Counted from the stretch's first letter, positions 1 through 6,524 are shown. The stretch is 9,982 nt of DNA from Hyphomicrobiales bacterium (GCA_023266715.1 JAHFPK010000081.1:1-9982); one strand, 5' to 3'. Translations and numbers: made by a program. The notes: generated by a model from the letters alone, not told the origin.

Positions 1-1
1 G

Positions 2-46
2 CTGGATCGCCTGGTTGAAACTGCCCGCGAGCTATCGGATCAATAA
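2..46 (+). CDS. C-terminal tail of an unidentified upstream gene (partial)
   Basis: Frame 2 reads LDRLVETARELSDQ followed by TAA at 44-46; the rest lies outside the window. Composition and codon use look like real coding sequence, and a plus-strand gene ending here would converge on the kduD operon. The ending loosely resembles C-terminal helices of IclR-type regulators, but 14 residues are too few for a family call. The longer open frame 3 over the same bases runs into kduD antisense and is taken to be a shadow. Confidence 0.35.
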   Translation: MDRLVETARELSDQ

Positions 47-81
47 AACAAGACTTTCCCTCTCCCCGATTTATCGGAAAG
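42..81 (-). terminator. possible terminator of the kduD operon
   Basis: Read on the minus strand just after the kduD stop, CTTTCC (81-76) can pair with GGAAAG (59-54), closing a loop of about 16 nt that itself contains a short CCGA/TCGG pairing. The stem is followed by a T-rich stretch, TCTTGTTTTATT (53-42). The stem is only 6 bp, so this is a weak candidate. Confidence 0.3.
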
Positions 82-90
82 CAGGACTCG

Positions 91-843
91 TTATCGAGCC
101 AGCCATCCGCCATCTACGGCGATGACGGCACCGGTGACATAGGCGCTGGCCGGCGAAGCGAGAAACAAGACGGCGGTTGCGAGATCGTCGGGAACGCCCC
201 AGCGGCCCACGGGAATGCGGGCAAGGATCTGTTGCGACCGCTGCGGGTCGGCTCGCAATGCCTGCGTGTTGTCCGTTTCCATATAGCCGGGCGCAATGGC
301 ATTGACCGTGATGCCGTGCGGCGCAAGCTCATTTGCCATGGCCTGTGTCAAACCAGCGATACCATGCTTGCTGACCGTATAGGCGGCAACCCGGATGCCA
401 CCTTGAAATGACAGGATCGACCCAATGTTGATGATGCGGCCTTTGCAGGCGCTGGCCACCATTTGGCGGGCCACGGCCTGGCTGAGTGTGAAGGCGCTGC
501 GCAGGTTGATGGTGAGAACTTCATCCCAATCAGCTTCCGCCATGTCGAGAAAATCGGCTCGCCGGATAACTCCGGCGTTGTTCACGAGAATATCGATCCT
601 GCCCGCGCGTGCAACAATGGTGTCAAAATTTGAGCCGAATGAGAGATCGCAGATGATTTCCTCGAAACGCCGCCCCAGCACTTCGATACGTTTGCGCGTA
701 TCGGGCATGGCCGATGATCCCAAACCAATGATATCTGCGCCGGCATCAGCGAGCGTCACAGCCATGGCCTGCCCCAGTCCCGTGCGCGCACCGGTAACAA
801 GCGCGCCCTTGCCCGAGAGATCAAAGAGGCCGGCGCTTTTCAT
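91..843 (-). CDS. kduD: 2-dehydro-3-deoxy-D-gluconate 5-dehydrogenase (KduD), SDR family
   Basis: A cytoplasmic NAD(H)-dependent reductase of 250 aa. In the known pathway KduD interconverts 2,5-diketo-3-deoxygluconate and 2-keto-3-deoxygluconate (KDG) during uronate and pectin-type polysaccharide breakdown. Visible SDR features are TGARTGLG (17-24) for cofactor binding, NNAG (88-91), catalytic N113, S142, Y155 and K159 (YTVSK), and PG at 185-186. Long stretches match E. coli KduD as I remember it: LSFQGGIRV, NAIAPGYM, NNTQ-like DNTQALRAD, RIPVGRWG, and the exact ending AVDGGWLAR. The length also matches. The ATG follows the TGA of the preceding gene with no base between (TGAATG) and no clear Shine-Dalgarno of its own, so translation is probably coupled. 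The usual partner kduI is not in the window. Confidence in the family is high; the physiological substrate here is inferred. Confidence 0.93.
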   Translation of the reverse strand: MKSAGLFDLSGKGALVTGARTGLGQAMAVTLADAGADIIGLGSSAMPDTRKRIEVLGRRFEEIICDLSFGSNFDTIVARAGRIDILVNNAGVIRRADFLDMAEADWDEVLTINLRSAFTLSQAVARQMVASACKGRIINIGSILSFQGGIRVAAYTVSKHGIAGLTQAMANELAPHGITVNAIAPGYMETDNTQALRADPQRSQQILARIPVGRWGVPDDLATAVLFLASPASAYVTGAVIAVDGGWLAR

Positions 844-1905
844 TCAGCGGACTTTGCCACGCGCGGCGACCGGCCAGACGACCTCAACCACGCCGTTGCG
901 CACGCCATGGACTTCATCGTTCATATTGCTGACCGAGCAGCAATGATTAGGGATGACGCTTACGACTTCGCCCACTTTTGGCCGCGTCTTGCATTGGGAA
1001 AAATCGAGGACCGCATGTTCTTCCGAAAGGTTTGCGATGAAGGCGCCAGGATACTCAACCAGCCTGCCATAGTGCTCGACATAATAATGGTCCGAGGTCA
1101 GGACTTTGGAGCCACTGTCGATGACGGCCCGGTTGGCGGTGGGGCAACTCACCACCGTTGCCCTGACATGCATGGCGCAATTATCCCAGGTGGCAACTCC
1201 GGACTGCACCATCATCACGTCATTATACACATAGGTGCCAGCGCGATGTTCTGTCATCATCGGATAGTCACCGAGCTTGTTGAGGGCGGGGGTGCCGCCG
1301 CCAGAAAGCACGGGTAATGGAATTCCGGCTTTCCCGAATATTTCCCGAGCCCTGGTAAAGAACTCGAAGGTGTTTGGCGCGGTGTTGGGAAACACCATCA
1401 AGCCTTCGAAGGCGATGCGCGGCAGCTTTACGGCGAGACGGGCGAGTTCGAGTGCTGCCTCTGGCGATTGCACGCCATTGCGCCCGAAACCGGTATCGCA
1501 TTCGATCAACAGCTGCACATCCCTGCCATGACGCTGGCCGGCTTCCGAAAGGCCCCGCAACACGGTTTCATTGTCAGCGACAACCGCCAGGCGCTTTATG
1601 CGAGCGGCCAACTCCATGAGCCTGTCAGTCTTGCGCTTGCCGATGATGTTGTAGGTCAGAAAGAGATCGTCGCACACCCCCGCGTCAATGAAGACTTCCG
1701 CTTCCCCCAGCTTCTGACAGGTGAGGCCAATGGCCCCAGCTTTCATCTGAAGCTTTCCAATGGCCGGAATCTTGTGGGTCTTGATATGGGGGCGGTTCAG
1801 CAATCCGTGGGACGAAATCATGCCTTGAACGCGGGTGATATTGTCCTCAAGGCGATCCAGCAATACAACGACCGCCGGCGTGTCGAGGTCTTCAATTCTT
1901 GTCAT
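844..1905 (-). CDS. PLP-dependent D-threonine aldolase / D-serine dehydratase-like enzyme (fold type III)
   Basis: A 353-aa cytoplasmic PLP enzyme of the metal-activated D-threonine aldolase / eukaryotic-type D-serine dehydratase family (alanine racemase-like barrel). It shows the RPHIKTHK motif (38-45), with K42 the likely Schiff-base lysine. AGAIGLTCQKLGEAE (56-70) is a family signature, ECDTGFGRNG (135-144) is present, and SGGGTP (201-206) is the likely PLP phosphate loop. H321-C-C323 near the C-terminus matches the His-x-Cys metal pair of D-serine dehydratases, whereas D-threonine aldolases usually have His-x-Asp as I recall. That favours water elimination over retro-aldol cleavage. It is the first gene of the operon and directly precedes kduD. 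Family members act on beta-hydroxy-D-amino acids (D-serine, D-threonine, threo-3-hydroxyaspartate); its place beside KDG genes suggests D-glucosaminate, which is inference. The ATG at 1905 has a modest GAGTGG upstream. Confidence 0.88.
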   Translation of the reverse strand: MTRIEDLDTPAVVVLLDRLEDNITRVQGMISSHGLLNRPHIKTHKIPAIGKLQMKAGAIGLTCQKLGEAEVFIDAGVCDDLFLTYNIIGKRKTDRLMELAARIKRLAVVADNETVLRGLSEAGQRHGRDVQLLIECDTGFGRNGVQSPEAALELARLAVKLPRIAFEGLMVFPNTAPNTFEFFTRAREIFGKAGIPLPVLSGGGTPALNKLGDYPMMTEHRAGTYVYNDVMMVQSGVATWDNCAMHVRATVVSCPTANRAVIDSGSKVLTSDHYYVEHYGRLVEYPGAFIANLSEEHAVLDFSQCKTRPKVGEVVSVIPNHCCSVSNMNDEVHGVRNGVVEVVWPVAARGKVR

Positions 1906-1944
1906 GATTTTCCACTCAACGGATTTTTTATATGGTGATAATGT

Positions 1945-1982
1945 GGAGCACGGCCTCCGAGGGGAGTCAAAGGCCGTACTCC
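1945..1982 (-). promoter_or_regulatory. 12-bp hairpin in the leader of the PLP-enzyme/kduD mRNA
   Basis: In the minus-strand RNA, GGAGTACGGCCT pairs with AGGCCGTGCTCC around a 14-nt loop. The pairing is complete if the single U-G wobble is counted; on the plus strand the same position would be a C/A mismatch, so the structure is more stable in the operon transcript. It lies about 40 nt before the PLP-enzyme start codon. No U-tract follows it in that direction, so it is not a simple terminator. Confidence 0.5.
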
Positions 1983-2010
1983 TGCGCGGGTTTTCATTTG
2001 AATCATCCCG

Positions 2011-2025
2011 GCGAAACAGTTTCGC
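2011..2025. promoter_or_regulatory. 15-bp perfect palindrome, possible operator
   Basis: GCGAAAC-A-GTTTCGC has 7-bp arms around a single central base, the shape of a dimeric helix-turn-helix binding site and too tight for an RNA hairpin. It lies inside the predicted leader, about 150 bp downstream of the predicted minus-strand start site, so a bound protein could act as a roadblock. It differs in sequence from the AT-rich palindromes at the promoter, which suggests a different protein, not identified here. Confidence 0.4.
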
Positions 2026-2183
2026 ACCAAATCTAGTACCGCGCGGATATTGTCATCAGCAGAGCGCCCTGTTTTGAGCGCACCATGGCGATGTTCTCTC
2101 CCCCAAGACCGTGGGTCTTTCCTGGCATGACAGCAGATTGATGCTCCTCCAGAAGGCAATATTACACCGTTTTTATATTACCT

Positions 2184-2208
2184 TATTATCTGATAATATA
2201 ACAGTTAT
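2184..2208. promoter_or_regulatory. paired palindromes, candidate operator of the adjacent GntR/FadR-type regulator
   Basis: TATTATC-T-GATAATA (2184-2198) is a perfect odd-centred palindrome with 7-bp arms. It is directly followed by ATAAC-A-GTTAT (2198-2208), a second perfect palindrome with 5-bp arms whose centre is 12 bp away. Odd-centred palindromes of this size are typical of FadR-subfamily GntR sites. They cover the -10 and spacer of the minus-strand promoter and lie 41-65 bp before the regulator's own start. A lone TGATAAT half-site also occurs at 1936-1942. Assignment to the neighbouring regulator is inference. Confidence 0.5.
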
Positions 2209-2214
2209 TGTCAA
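2185..2214 (-). promoter_or_regulatory. predicted sigma-70 promoter for the PLP-enzyme/kduD operon
   Basis: On the minus strand a perfect TTGACA (2214-2209) is followed after 18 bp by GATAAT (2190-2185), which matches the -10 consensus at 5 of 6 positions. The start site would be near 2178. The -10 element lies inside the 2184-2198 palindrome and the spacer covers the second palindrome, as expected for a repressed promoter. Confidence 0.55.
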
Positions 2215-2248
2215 GAGAACATCTTCAATCCTATGGTCGATTGCACAA

Positions 2249-2986
2249 ATGAATCAGCAAAATCCAAAGCTTACGCCCCGCAAGGGCCCCAAACGCAACC
2301 TGTTCGCCCATGTTGTGGAGAATTTGGGAAAACGCATCGTCACCGGCGAACTGAACCCAAGCGTTCCCTTCCCCAAGGAAGCGGATTTGGGCCGGGAATT
2401 TGGCGCCAGCCGGTCAGTCATCCGGGAAGCGGTAAAGGCACTGGCGGCGCGGGGCATGATCGAATCCCAGACCAAGACGGGCATTCGCGTGCTTGAGGCC
2501 ATGCACTGGAACCTGCTCGACGCGGAAGTTCTGAACTGGCGCTACAGCACTATGCCGCAGGCGCAGTTTTACGGTGAACTCTTTGAAATACGCCTGATGA
2601 TCGAACCGCAGGCGGCGGCCTTTGCCGCAAAACGTGGCACGATCCAGGAGATTGCCCTTATCGGCGAAGCGTTCGAGGCCATGACCCATGCCGGCATGAA
2701 TAAAGTTTCCGGCATCGATGCCGACTTGCTGTTCCACCGCTCGATCCTCGCCGCCAGCCACAACCCGCTTCTCCTGCAGATGGGAAATCTGATTGCCGTC
2801 GGCCTCTATATTGCCCACAAAATTTCCAGCGAATCATTTGTCGTATTCCTGCCGAAGCACAAGGCGGTTTATGATGCGATCAAAAGGCGAGATGCCGTTG
2901 CTGCCCATGATTCCATGGAACATCTCCTCTCCGAAACCCGTGAATTCATGAACCAGCACATTAAGACCATTCCTGCCCATGCCTGA
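2249..2986 (+). CDS. GntR/FadR-family transcriptional regulator, DgoR-like
   Basis: A 245-aa DNA-binding regulator. The winged helix-turn-helix (about 18-82) contains LGKRIVTGEL, FPKEADLGREFGASRSVIREA and the wing; an FCD ligand domain follows (about 105-235). FCD metal/ligand residues are visible as D139-x3-H143, H194 and H215. The order of motifs, including a WNLLDAEVLNW linker, resembles E. coli DgoR, the galactonate regulator, so a sugar-acid effector such as KDG or a related aldonate is plausible. The start ATG at 2249 was chosen because the frame upstream of it (back to 2111) encodes nothing family-like and would overlap the promoter. No good Shine-Dalgarno precedes it. The gene overlaps kdgK by 8 bp, so both are probably made from one mRNA. 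It is likely a repressor of the divergent operon and perhaps of itself. Confidence 0.88.
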   Translation: MNQQNPKLTPRKGPKRNLFAHVVENLGKRIVTGELNPSVPFPKEADLGREFGASRSVIREAVKALAARGMIESQTKTGIRVLEAMHWNLLDAEVLNWRYSTMPQAQFYGELFEIRLMIEPQAAAFAAKRGTIQEIALIGEAFEAMTHAGMNKVSGIDADLLFHRSILAASHNPLLLQMGNLIAVGLYIAHKISSESFVVFLPKHKAVYDAIKRRDAVAAHDSMEHLLSETREFMNQHIKTIPAHA

Positions 2987-3926
2987 CGCACAGGAGAGTG
3001 CGCGGCCGCGTTCGATTGCCTGCATCGGGGAATGCATGGTTGAGTTCGCAAAAACTCCGGGCACCTCCAATAGCTACGAACAGCGCTTTGGCGGCGACAC
3101 GCTCAATACCGCGATCTATCTGGCGCGCCTCTTGGCAAAGAACGGGCATGTGCACTACATAACGCGGCTTGGCCGCGATCCCTTCAGCAATGCCATGGTA
3201 ACGGCCTGGACTTCAGAGAACATCAACTGCTCGCTGGTTGAGCAAGTGGCCGGCAGGCTTCCCGGACTTTATATGGTCGAAACCGACAGGCATGGAGAAC
3301 GCTCGTTTCTGTATTGGCGCAGCGGGGCGCCTGCGCGCGAGCTGTTTCGCGGCAAGTGCGAATCTCTTCTGGAGAGGCTCAACGGCTTCGACACCATTTA
3401 TTTTAGCGGCATCACACTTGCCATTCTCTCCGAGGAGGGCCGCACAAATCTTCTCGGCCAGATCGAGCATCGAACCACGGATGGCAAAGCTACCGCATAT
3501 GATCCAAATTTCCGCCGGGCGCTGTGGAAGGATGCGGATGAAGCTGCGCTGTGGAATGCCCGTGCAATTGCCTGCTGCCCTCTCGTTTTGCCCTCGATTG
3601 AGGACCTGCGGGGTATTTTTGGCGAGCAGCACGATGGCACTGGCTGGATCGGAAAACTGACGGCACTGGGCGCCAAAGACATCGTGCTGAAGAACGGCGG
3701 GAGCAATGTCTTTACCCGCGTCGGCGGACAGCGCAAGGATTTTGCGCTCGACTCTGTTGCGCGCGTTCTCGATACAACCGGCGCAGGAGACAGCTTCAAT
3801 GCCGGTTTTCTGGCTGGCCGTGCCTTGGGTTCAACCGTGGAACAAGCCGTAGACCGAGGTCACGCCCTCGCGTCAAAAGTCATACAGCATCCCGGCGCCA
3901 TCATACCTGTTAACTCCATGCGCTAG
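2979..3926 (+). CDS. kdgK: 2-keto-3-deoxygluconate kinase (KdgK), PfkB family
   Basis: A 315-aa cytoplasmic kinase that phosphorylates 2-keto-3-deoxygluconate to KDPG with ATP, the step before the Entner-Doudoroff aldolase. Matches to E. coli KdgK run along the whole length: IGECMVEF (16-23), FGGDTLNTAIY (37-47), RLPGLYMVETD (93-103), GERSFLYWR (106-114), SGITLAIL (133-140) and IQHPGAIIP (292-300). The PfkB C-terminal signature DTTGAGDSFNAG begins at 265, with D271 the catalytic base; YDPNFRR (164-170) is typical of KDG kinases. Its ATG lies inside the end of the regulator gene (ATGCCTGA), so translation is probably coupled. It ends on the CTAG shared with the opposing SDR gene. Together with kduD it fixes the locus on KDG metabolism. 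Confidence 0.94.
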   Translation: MPDAQESARPRSIACIGECMVEFAKTPGTSNSYEQRFGGDTLNTAIYLARLLAKNGHVHYITRLGRDPFSNAMVTAWTSENINCSLVEQVAGRLPGLYMVETDRHGERSFLYWRSGAPARELFRGKCESLLERLNGFDTIYFSGITLAILSEEGRTNLLGQIEHRTTDGKATAYDPNFRRALWKDADEAALWNARAIACCPLVLPSIEDLRGIFGEQHDGTGWIGKLTALGAKDIVLKNGGSNVFTRVGGQRKDFALDSVARVLDTTGAGDSFNAGFLAGRALGSTVEQAVDRGHALASKVIQHPGAIIPVNSMR

Positions 3927-4696
3927 CTTACGGACCAACCGCCATCGACGAGGATATTGGCTCCGGTGATCAGGGATGCTGCTGGAGAGGCAAGGAAAAC
4001 CACGGCACCTGCCACATCAATTGTTTCGCCGATCCGCCCGAGGGGAATATGCGATAGCACATGCTGATGAAATTGCGGATCAGCGAGCGCGGGCTTGGTG
4101 CCATCGGTAAAGATGAAAGTGGGGGAAACACTATTTACGGTGATGCCATGGGGCGCCCACTCGAAAGCCAGACAGCGTGTGAGATGATTGATCGCGGCCT
4201 TTGACATGCAGTAGATCGCCTCTCCTTTCAAAACGACACTGCCGGCCTGTGAAGAGATGTTGATGATGCGGCCCGATTTCTGGGCGATCATCAGTTTCGC
4301 AACCGCCTGCGTAGTGAAGAACGTGCCCTTGAGATTGATGTTCACGGTGAGATCAAAATCTTCTTCCCGCACGTTCTCGGCCAGGTTCTCGGGGCCAATT
4401 CCGACATTGTTGATCAATACATCGATGCGACCAAAATGCTTGTGGGCCTCGGTTATGCCGGCGCGAACGCCTTTCAAATCGGCGAGGTCCATGCGCACAG
4501 CCAGAACTCTGTGACCCAGCATCTCAATCTCTTTGACCAGCGCTTTGCTCTCGGCCGGGGTTCGAACGCCAACAACAACGTCTGCCCCGGCCCCGGCACA
4601 GGCCAGTGCGCAGGCCCGTCCGATGCCGCGCGAGGCCCCGGTGACAAGGACCACCCGATTCGCAAGGCTAAAGTCCGGGGTTACATTTGCAGTCAT
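3923..4696 (-). CDS. SDR-family NAD(P)-dependent oxidoreductase, substrate unknown
   Basis: A 257-aa classical short-chain dehydrogenase and the last gene of the transporter operon. It has TGASRGIG (19-26), NNVG (96-99, in place of the usual NNAG), N121, S149, Y162 and K166 (YCMSK), and the C-terminal LVDGGW. The usual PG after the active site is replaced by SPTF (about 181-184). It resembles gluconate 5-dehydrogenase / FabG-like enzymes of sugar-acid operons and is clearly different from the KduD of this window. An open frame extends upstream to 4888, but that part overlaps the kinase gene and has no SDR character. The start at 4696 is set by AGAGGAG six bases before it, and it lies 16 bp after the kinase stop. 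The likely role is oxidation or reduction of the imported sugar or its derivative; the exact substrate cannot be read. Confidence 0.85.
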   Translation of the reverse strand: MTANVTPDFSLANRVVLVTGASRGIGRACALACAGAGADVVVGVRTPAESKALVKEIEMLGHRVLAVRMDLADLKGVRAGITEAHKHFGRIDVLINNVGIGPENLAENVREEDFDLTVNINLKGTFFTTQAVAKLMIAQKSGRIINISSQAGSVVLKGEAIYCMSKAAINHLTRCLAFEWAPHGITVNSVSPTFIFTDGTKPALADPQFHQHVLSHIPLGRIGETIDVAGAVVFLASPAASLITGANILVDGGWSVS

Positions 4697-4702
4697 TTCC
4701 AT

Positions 4703-4709
4703 CTCCTCT
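4703..4709 (-). promoter_or_regulatory. Shine-Dalgarno that fixes the SDR start
   Basis: On the minus strand AGAGGAG stands six bases before the ATG at 4696. A second in-frame ATG at 4702 directly abuts the motif and is too close to use it, so 4696 is preferred. Confidence 0.7.
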
Positions 4710-4712
4710 AGG

Positions 4713-5675
4713 TCAGGCGTCATCTGTTGCACAGGAAAAAATTTTACTCGGGTATTGGCGTGGCGAAGAGGCGATAGCGGCAGATGCGACCTCAATCCCG
4801 TCTTGGAGTGCCCGGGCCACATCTGAGCCGCGCAGCCACGCTGCGAGATAACCTGCGTTGAAGGCATCGCCGGCGCCTGTTGTATCAATGACTTTAACTT
4901 TGGGCGCGGGCACTTCCGTCAATGTGCCGCCTTGCCATGCCGACGCGCCATTCGCTCCACGCTTGATGACGATGGCCGTCTCCGGTTTCGCCCGTGCTGC
5001 CAGCCACATTGCCGCCTCCGTAACTGAAGCCTTGCCCGACAGCGACTGGCTTTCAATCTCATTCAGCAACACAAGGTCGCAATGGGCAAGCCAGCCACTT
5101 GCAAGACTTTTGATATCTTCGGACCACCCGCCTGGTGGCCAGCCCGTATCGAGCGCCACACTAAAACCCCTGCGAGCAACGGTGGCAATCACGTCGCCAA
5201 ATGAAGCAAGGAGTCGGGGATAAAGAAAAATACCGGTAAAGAGTGCAATGTCACCAGGGCGCGCCGTTGCTGGAAGCGCATTCAGGATTCCATCCGCCGT
5301 CACGTGTTCCAAATTTCCTGGCGCTGTAATAAATGAACGCTCGCCGCCAGGATGCTCCACCGCAACAGATATTGATGTAGGTGCCTTGACAATATTCCAC
5401 CGCTGAACCTGATCGCCAAAGGATTCCATCAGCCATCTGCCAAAGACATCGGTCCCTACATTGCAGATAATATGGTGGGAAACCGTCAATGCTTGCAAGG
5501 CCAGGGCTGTATTGCCGGCTGGACCGCCCGGCCTGATTTCAGAATGCGGCACGAACGTTTCCGTGCCGGGCACGGGCCATGGCGCAACGGGTCCCATGAT
5601 CATGTCAACCGCCACGGCGCCGATGACATAGATGGCAGCATCCCTACGGTGTGACGTCTCGCGGTTGGCCTTCAT
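4713..5675 (-). CDS. PfkB-family carbohydrate kinase, substrate unknown
   Basis: A 320-aa ribokinase-like sugar kinase. The N-terminal PfkB region shows VIGAVAVDMIM (17-27) and RPGGPAGNTALAL (48-60). LLNEIES (193-199) corresponds to the metal/phosphate NxxE-type motif. The C-terminal signature DTTGAGDAFNAG (264-275) carries the catalytic base D270 and the anion hole. It lacks the KDG-kinase motifs seen in KdgK (GGDTLNT, YDPNFR), so it should phosphorylate a different substrate. It is the fourth gene of the transporter operon: its ATG follows the permease stop by 3 bp and has AAGGGG upstream. The likely job is trapping the imported sugar or a product of the SDR. About a dozen basic and polar residues precede the first beta strand; a later start is possible but no better codon is visible. 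Confidence 0.88.
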   Translation of the reverse strand: MKANRETSHRRDAAIYVIGAVAVDMIMGPVAPWPVPGTETFVPHSEIRPGGPAGNTALALQALTVSHHIICNVGTDVFGRWLMESFGDQVQRWNIVKAPTSISVAVEHPGGERSFITAPGNLEHVTADGILNALPATARPGDIALFTGIFLYPRLLASFGDVIATVARRGFSVALDTGWPPGGWSEDIKSLASGWLAHCDLVLLNEIESQSLSGKASVTEAAMWLAARAKPETAIVIKRGANGASAWQGGTLTEVPAPKVKVIDTTGAGDAFNAGYLAAWLRGSDVARALQDGIEVASAAIASSPRQYPSKIFSCATDDA

Positions 5676-5678
5676 GTT

Positions 5679-6524
5679 TCACCCCTTGACGCTCCCGGCT
5701 GAAAGGCCGGCGATGAGTGATTTTTGCAGGAAGAAACCGATCAGTACCGGCGGCAAAGAGGCAAGCACCCCAACAGCCGAGATCAGACCATAGTCAGTTG
5801 CCCGGCCCGCCGCGAAGTCGCCGATGGCGACCGGCAGGGTCTTGGCGCGAATGTCGCTGGTATAGAGAAGCGCATAGAAGAATTCGTCCCAGGCCAACAG
5901 CAGCGCAAAAAGAACAGCGGTTCCAAGCGCTGCCGCCGCAACCGGCAAGGTAACATAGAACAGGGTTTGAAAGAGCCCGGCGCCGTCAATTTGCGCAGCC
6001 TGTTCAATTTCGATGGGCACCCCATCAAAGCCGGATTTCAGAAGCCAGGTCACAAAAGGGAGGAGGATCGTACAGTAAACAATGACCAGTGCCGTTTGGC
6101 TGTTGAGCAGTCCGAGCCAGCTGAACACCATATAAAGGGGCAGGATCAGGGCGACCGGCGGCATCATGTAAGTGACGAGAACGCCGTAAAGCAGCGCCAT
6201 ACGGCCCGGATATCTTGAAAAACTGTAGGCGGCCGGAACCCCGGCCACAAGCGCTACCCCCGTCGCCATGAGCGACACGGAGAGGCTGTTGCGCATGGCA
6301 TAGAGGAATTCCCTGCCGGACGATCCCTCCTGCAGGGTGAATAGCCTGATGTAACGCGAAAAATCCGGCTCCTGGGGAATCCAGTGCAAGGGCAATTCGG
6401 TAAGTTCCCTGGAACTTGAGATGCTCATGATGAAAAGCCAGAAAACCGGCGCTAGAATTGATAAGACCAGCGCGGCAACGGCCCCATAGACGAAAATACT
6501 TGCAAGAGGCGTGCGTTCCATCAT
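5679..6524 (-). CDS. ABC sugar importer inner-membrane permease, MalG type (CUT1)
   Basis: A 281-aa polytopic membrane protein with about six transmembrane helices, the first near 9-33. The EAA loop that contacts the ATPase is visible at about 174-194 (EQAAQIDGA, then LP at 193-194). The ending GLSAGSVKG is typical of MalG-class permeases. It pairs with the preceding MalF-type permease and overlaps it by 4 bp (ATGA), which suggests translational coupling and equal synthesis. A second ATG three bases in gives the same protein less one residue. No ATP-binding subunit is encoded in this operon, so the importer must borrow an MsmX/UgpC-like ATPase from elsewhere or from just outside the window. 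Confidence 0.92.
   Translation of the reverse strand: MMERTPLASIFVYGAVAALVLSILAPVFWLFIMSISSSRELTELPLHWIPQEPDFSRYIRLFTLQEGSSGREFLYAMRNSLSVSLMATGVALVAGVPAAYSFSRYPGRMALLYGVLVTYMMPPVALILPLYMVFSWLGLLNSQTALVIVYCTILLPFVTWLLKSGFDGVPIEIEQAAQIDGAGLFQTLFYVTLPVAAAALGTAVLFALLLAWDEFFYALLYTSDIRAKTLPVAIGDFAAGRATDYGLISAVGVLASLPPVLIGFFLQKSLIAGLSAGSVKG

Larger units (their letters stand above)
1906..2248. other. divergent regulatory gap between the PLP-enzyme/kduD operon and the GntR/kdgK operon
   Basis: This 343-bp stretch has no convincing gene. From left to right it holds a hairpin (1945-1982), a GC-rich palindrome (2011-2025), a small inverted repeat AAGACC-GTG-GGTCTT (2105-2119), and an AT-rich block (about 2161-2210) with a minus-strand promoter and two overlapping or adjacent palindromes. 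If that promoter is used, the PLP-enzyme mRNA has a leader of roughly 270 nt, long enough for regulation in the RNA. No equally clear plus-strand promoter for the regulator gene was found; TATAAC at 2197-2202 is a possible -10 without a good -35. Confidence 0.7.

Noticed and set aside
425..946. 173-codon plus-strand frame across kduD and the end of the PLP-enzyme gene
   Set aside because: It is antisense to two well-supported genes, has no recognisable domain and an arginine/serine/proline-rich shadow composition.
2105..2119. AAGACC-GTG-GGTCTT inverted repeat as a terminator
   Set aside because: The stem is only 6 bp with no T-tract in either direction, and no gene ends there; it is mentioned only as part of the leader.
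1902..2159. 85-codon minus-strand frame upstream of the PLP-enzyme gene, ending with an ATGA overlap of its start
   Set aside because: It begins with TTG without a ribosome site, has low-complexity, non-family sequence and runs through the hairpin and palindrome of the leader. The overlap is probably chance, though it is worth remembering if the leader proves to be translated.
2111..2248. Upstream extension of the GntR regulator frame
   Set aside because: The added residues match nothing in the family and would be encoded by the promoter and operator region. The helix-turn-helix protein is complete from 2249.
4697..4888. Upstream extension of the SDR frame by 64 codons
   Set aside because: It overlaps the C-terminal part of the kinase gene, has no SDR-like sequence, and a good AGAGGAG favours the start at 4696.
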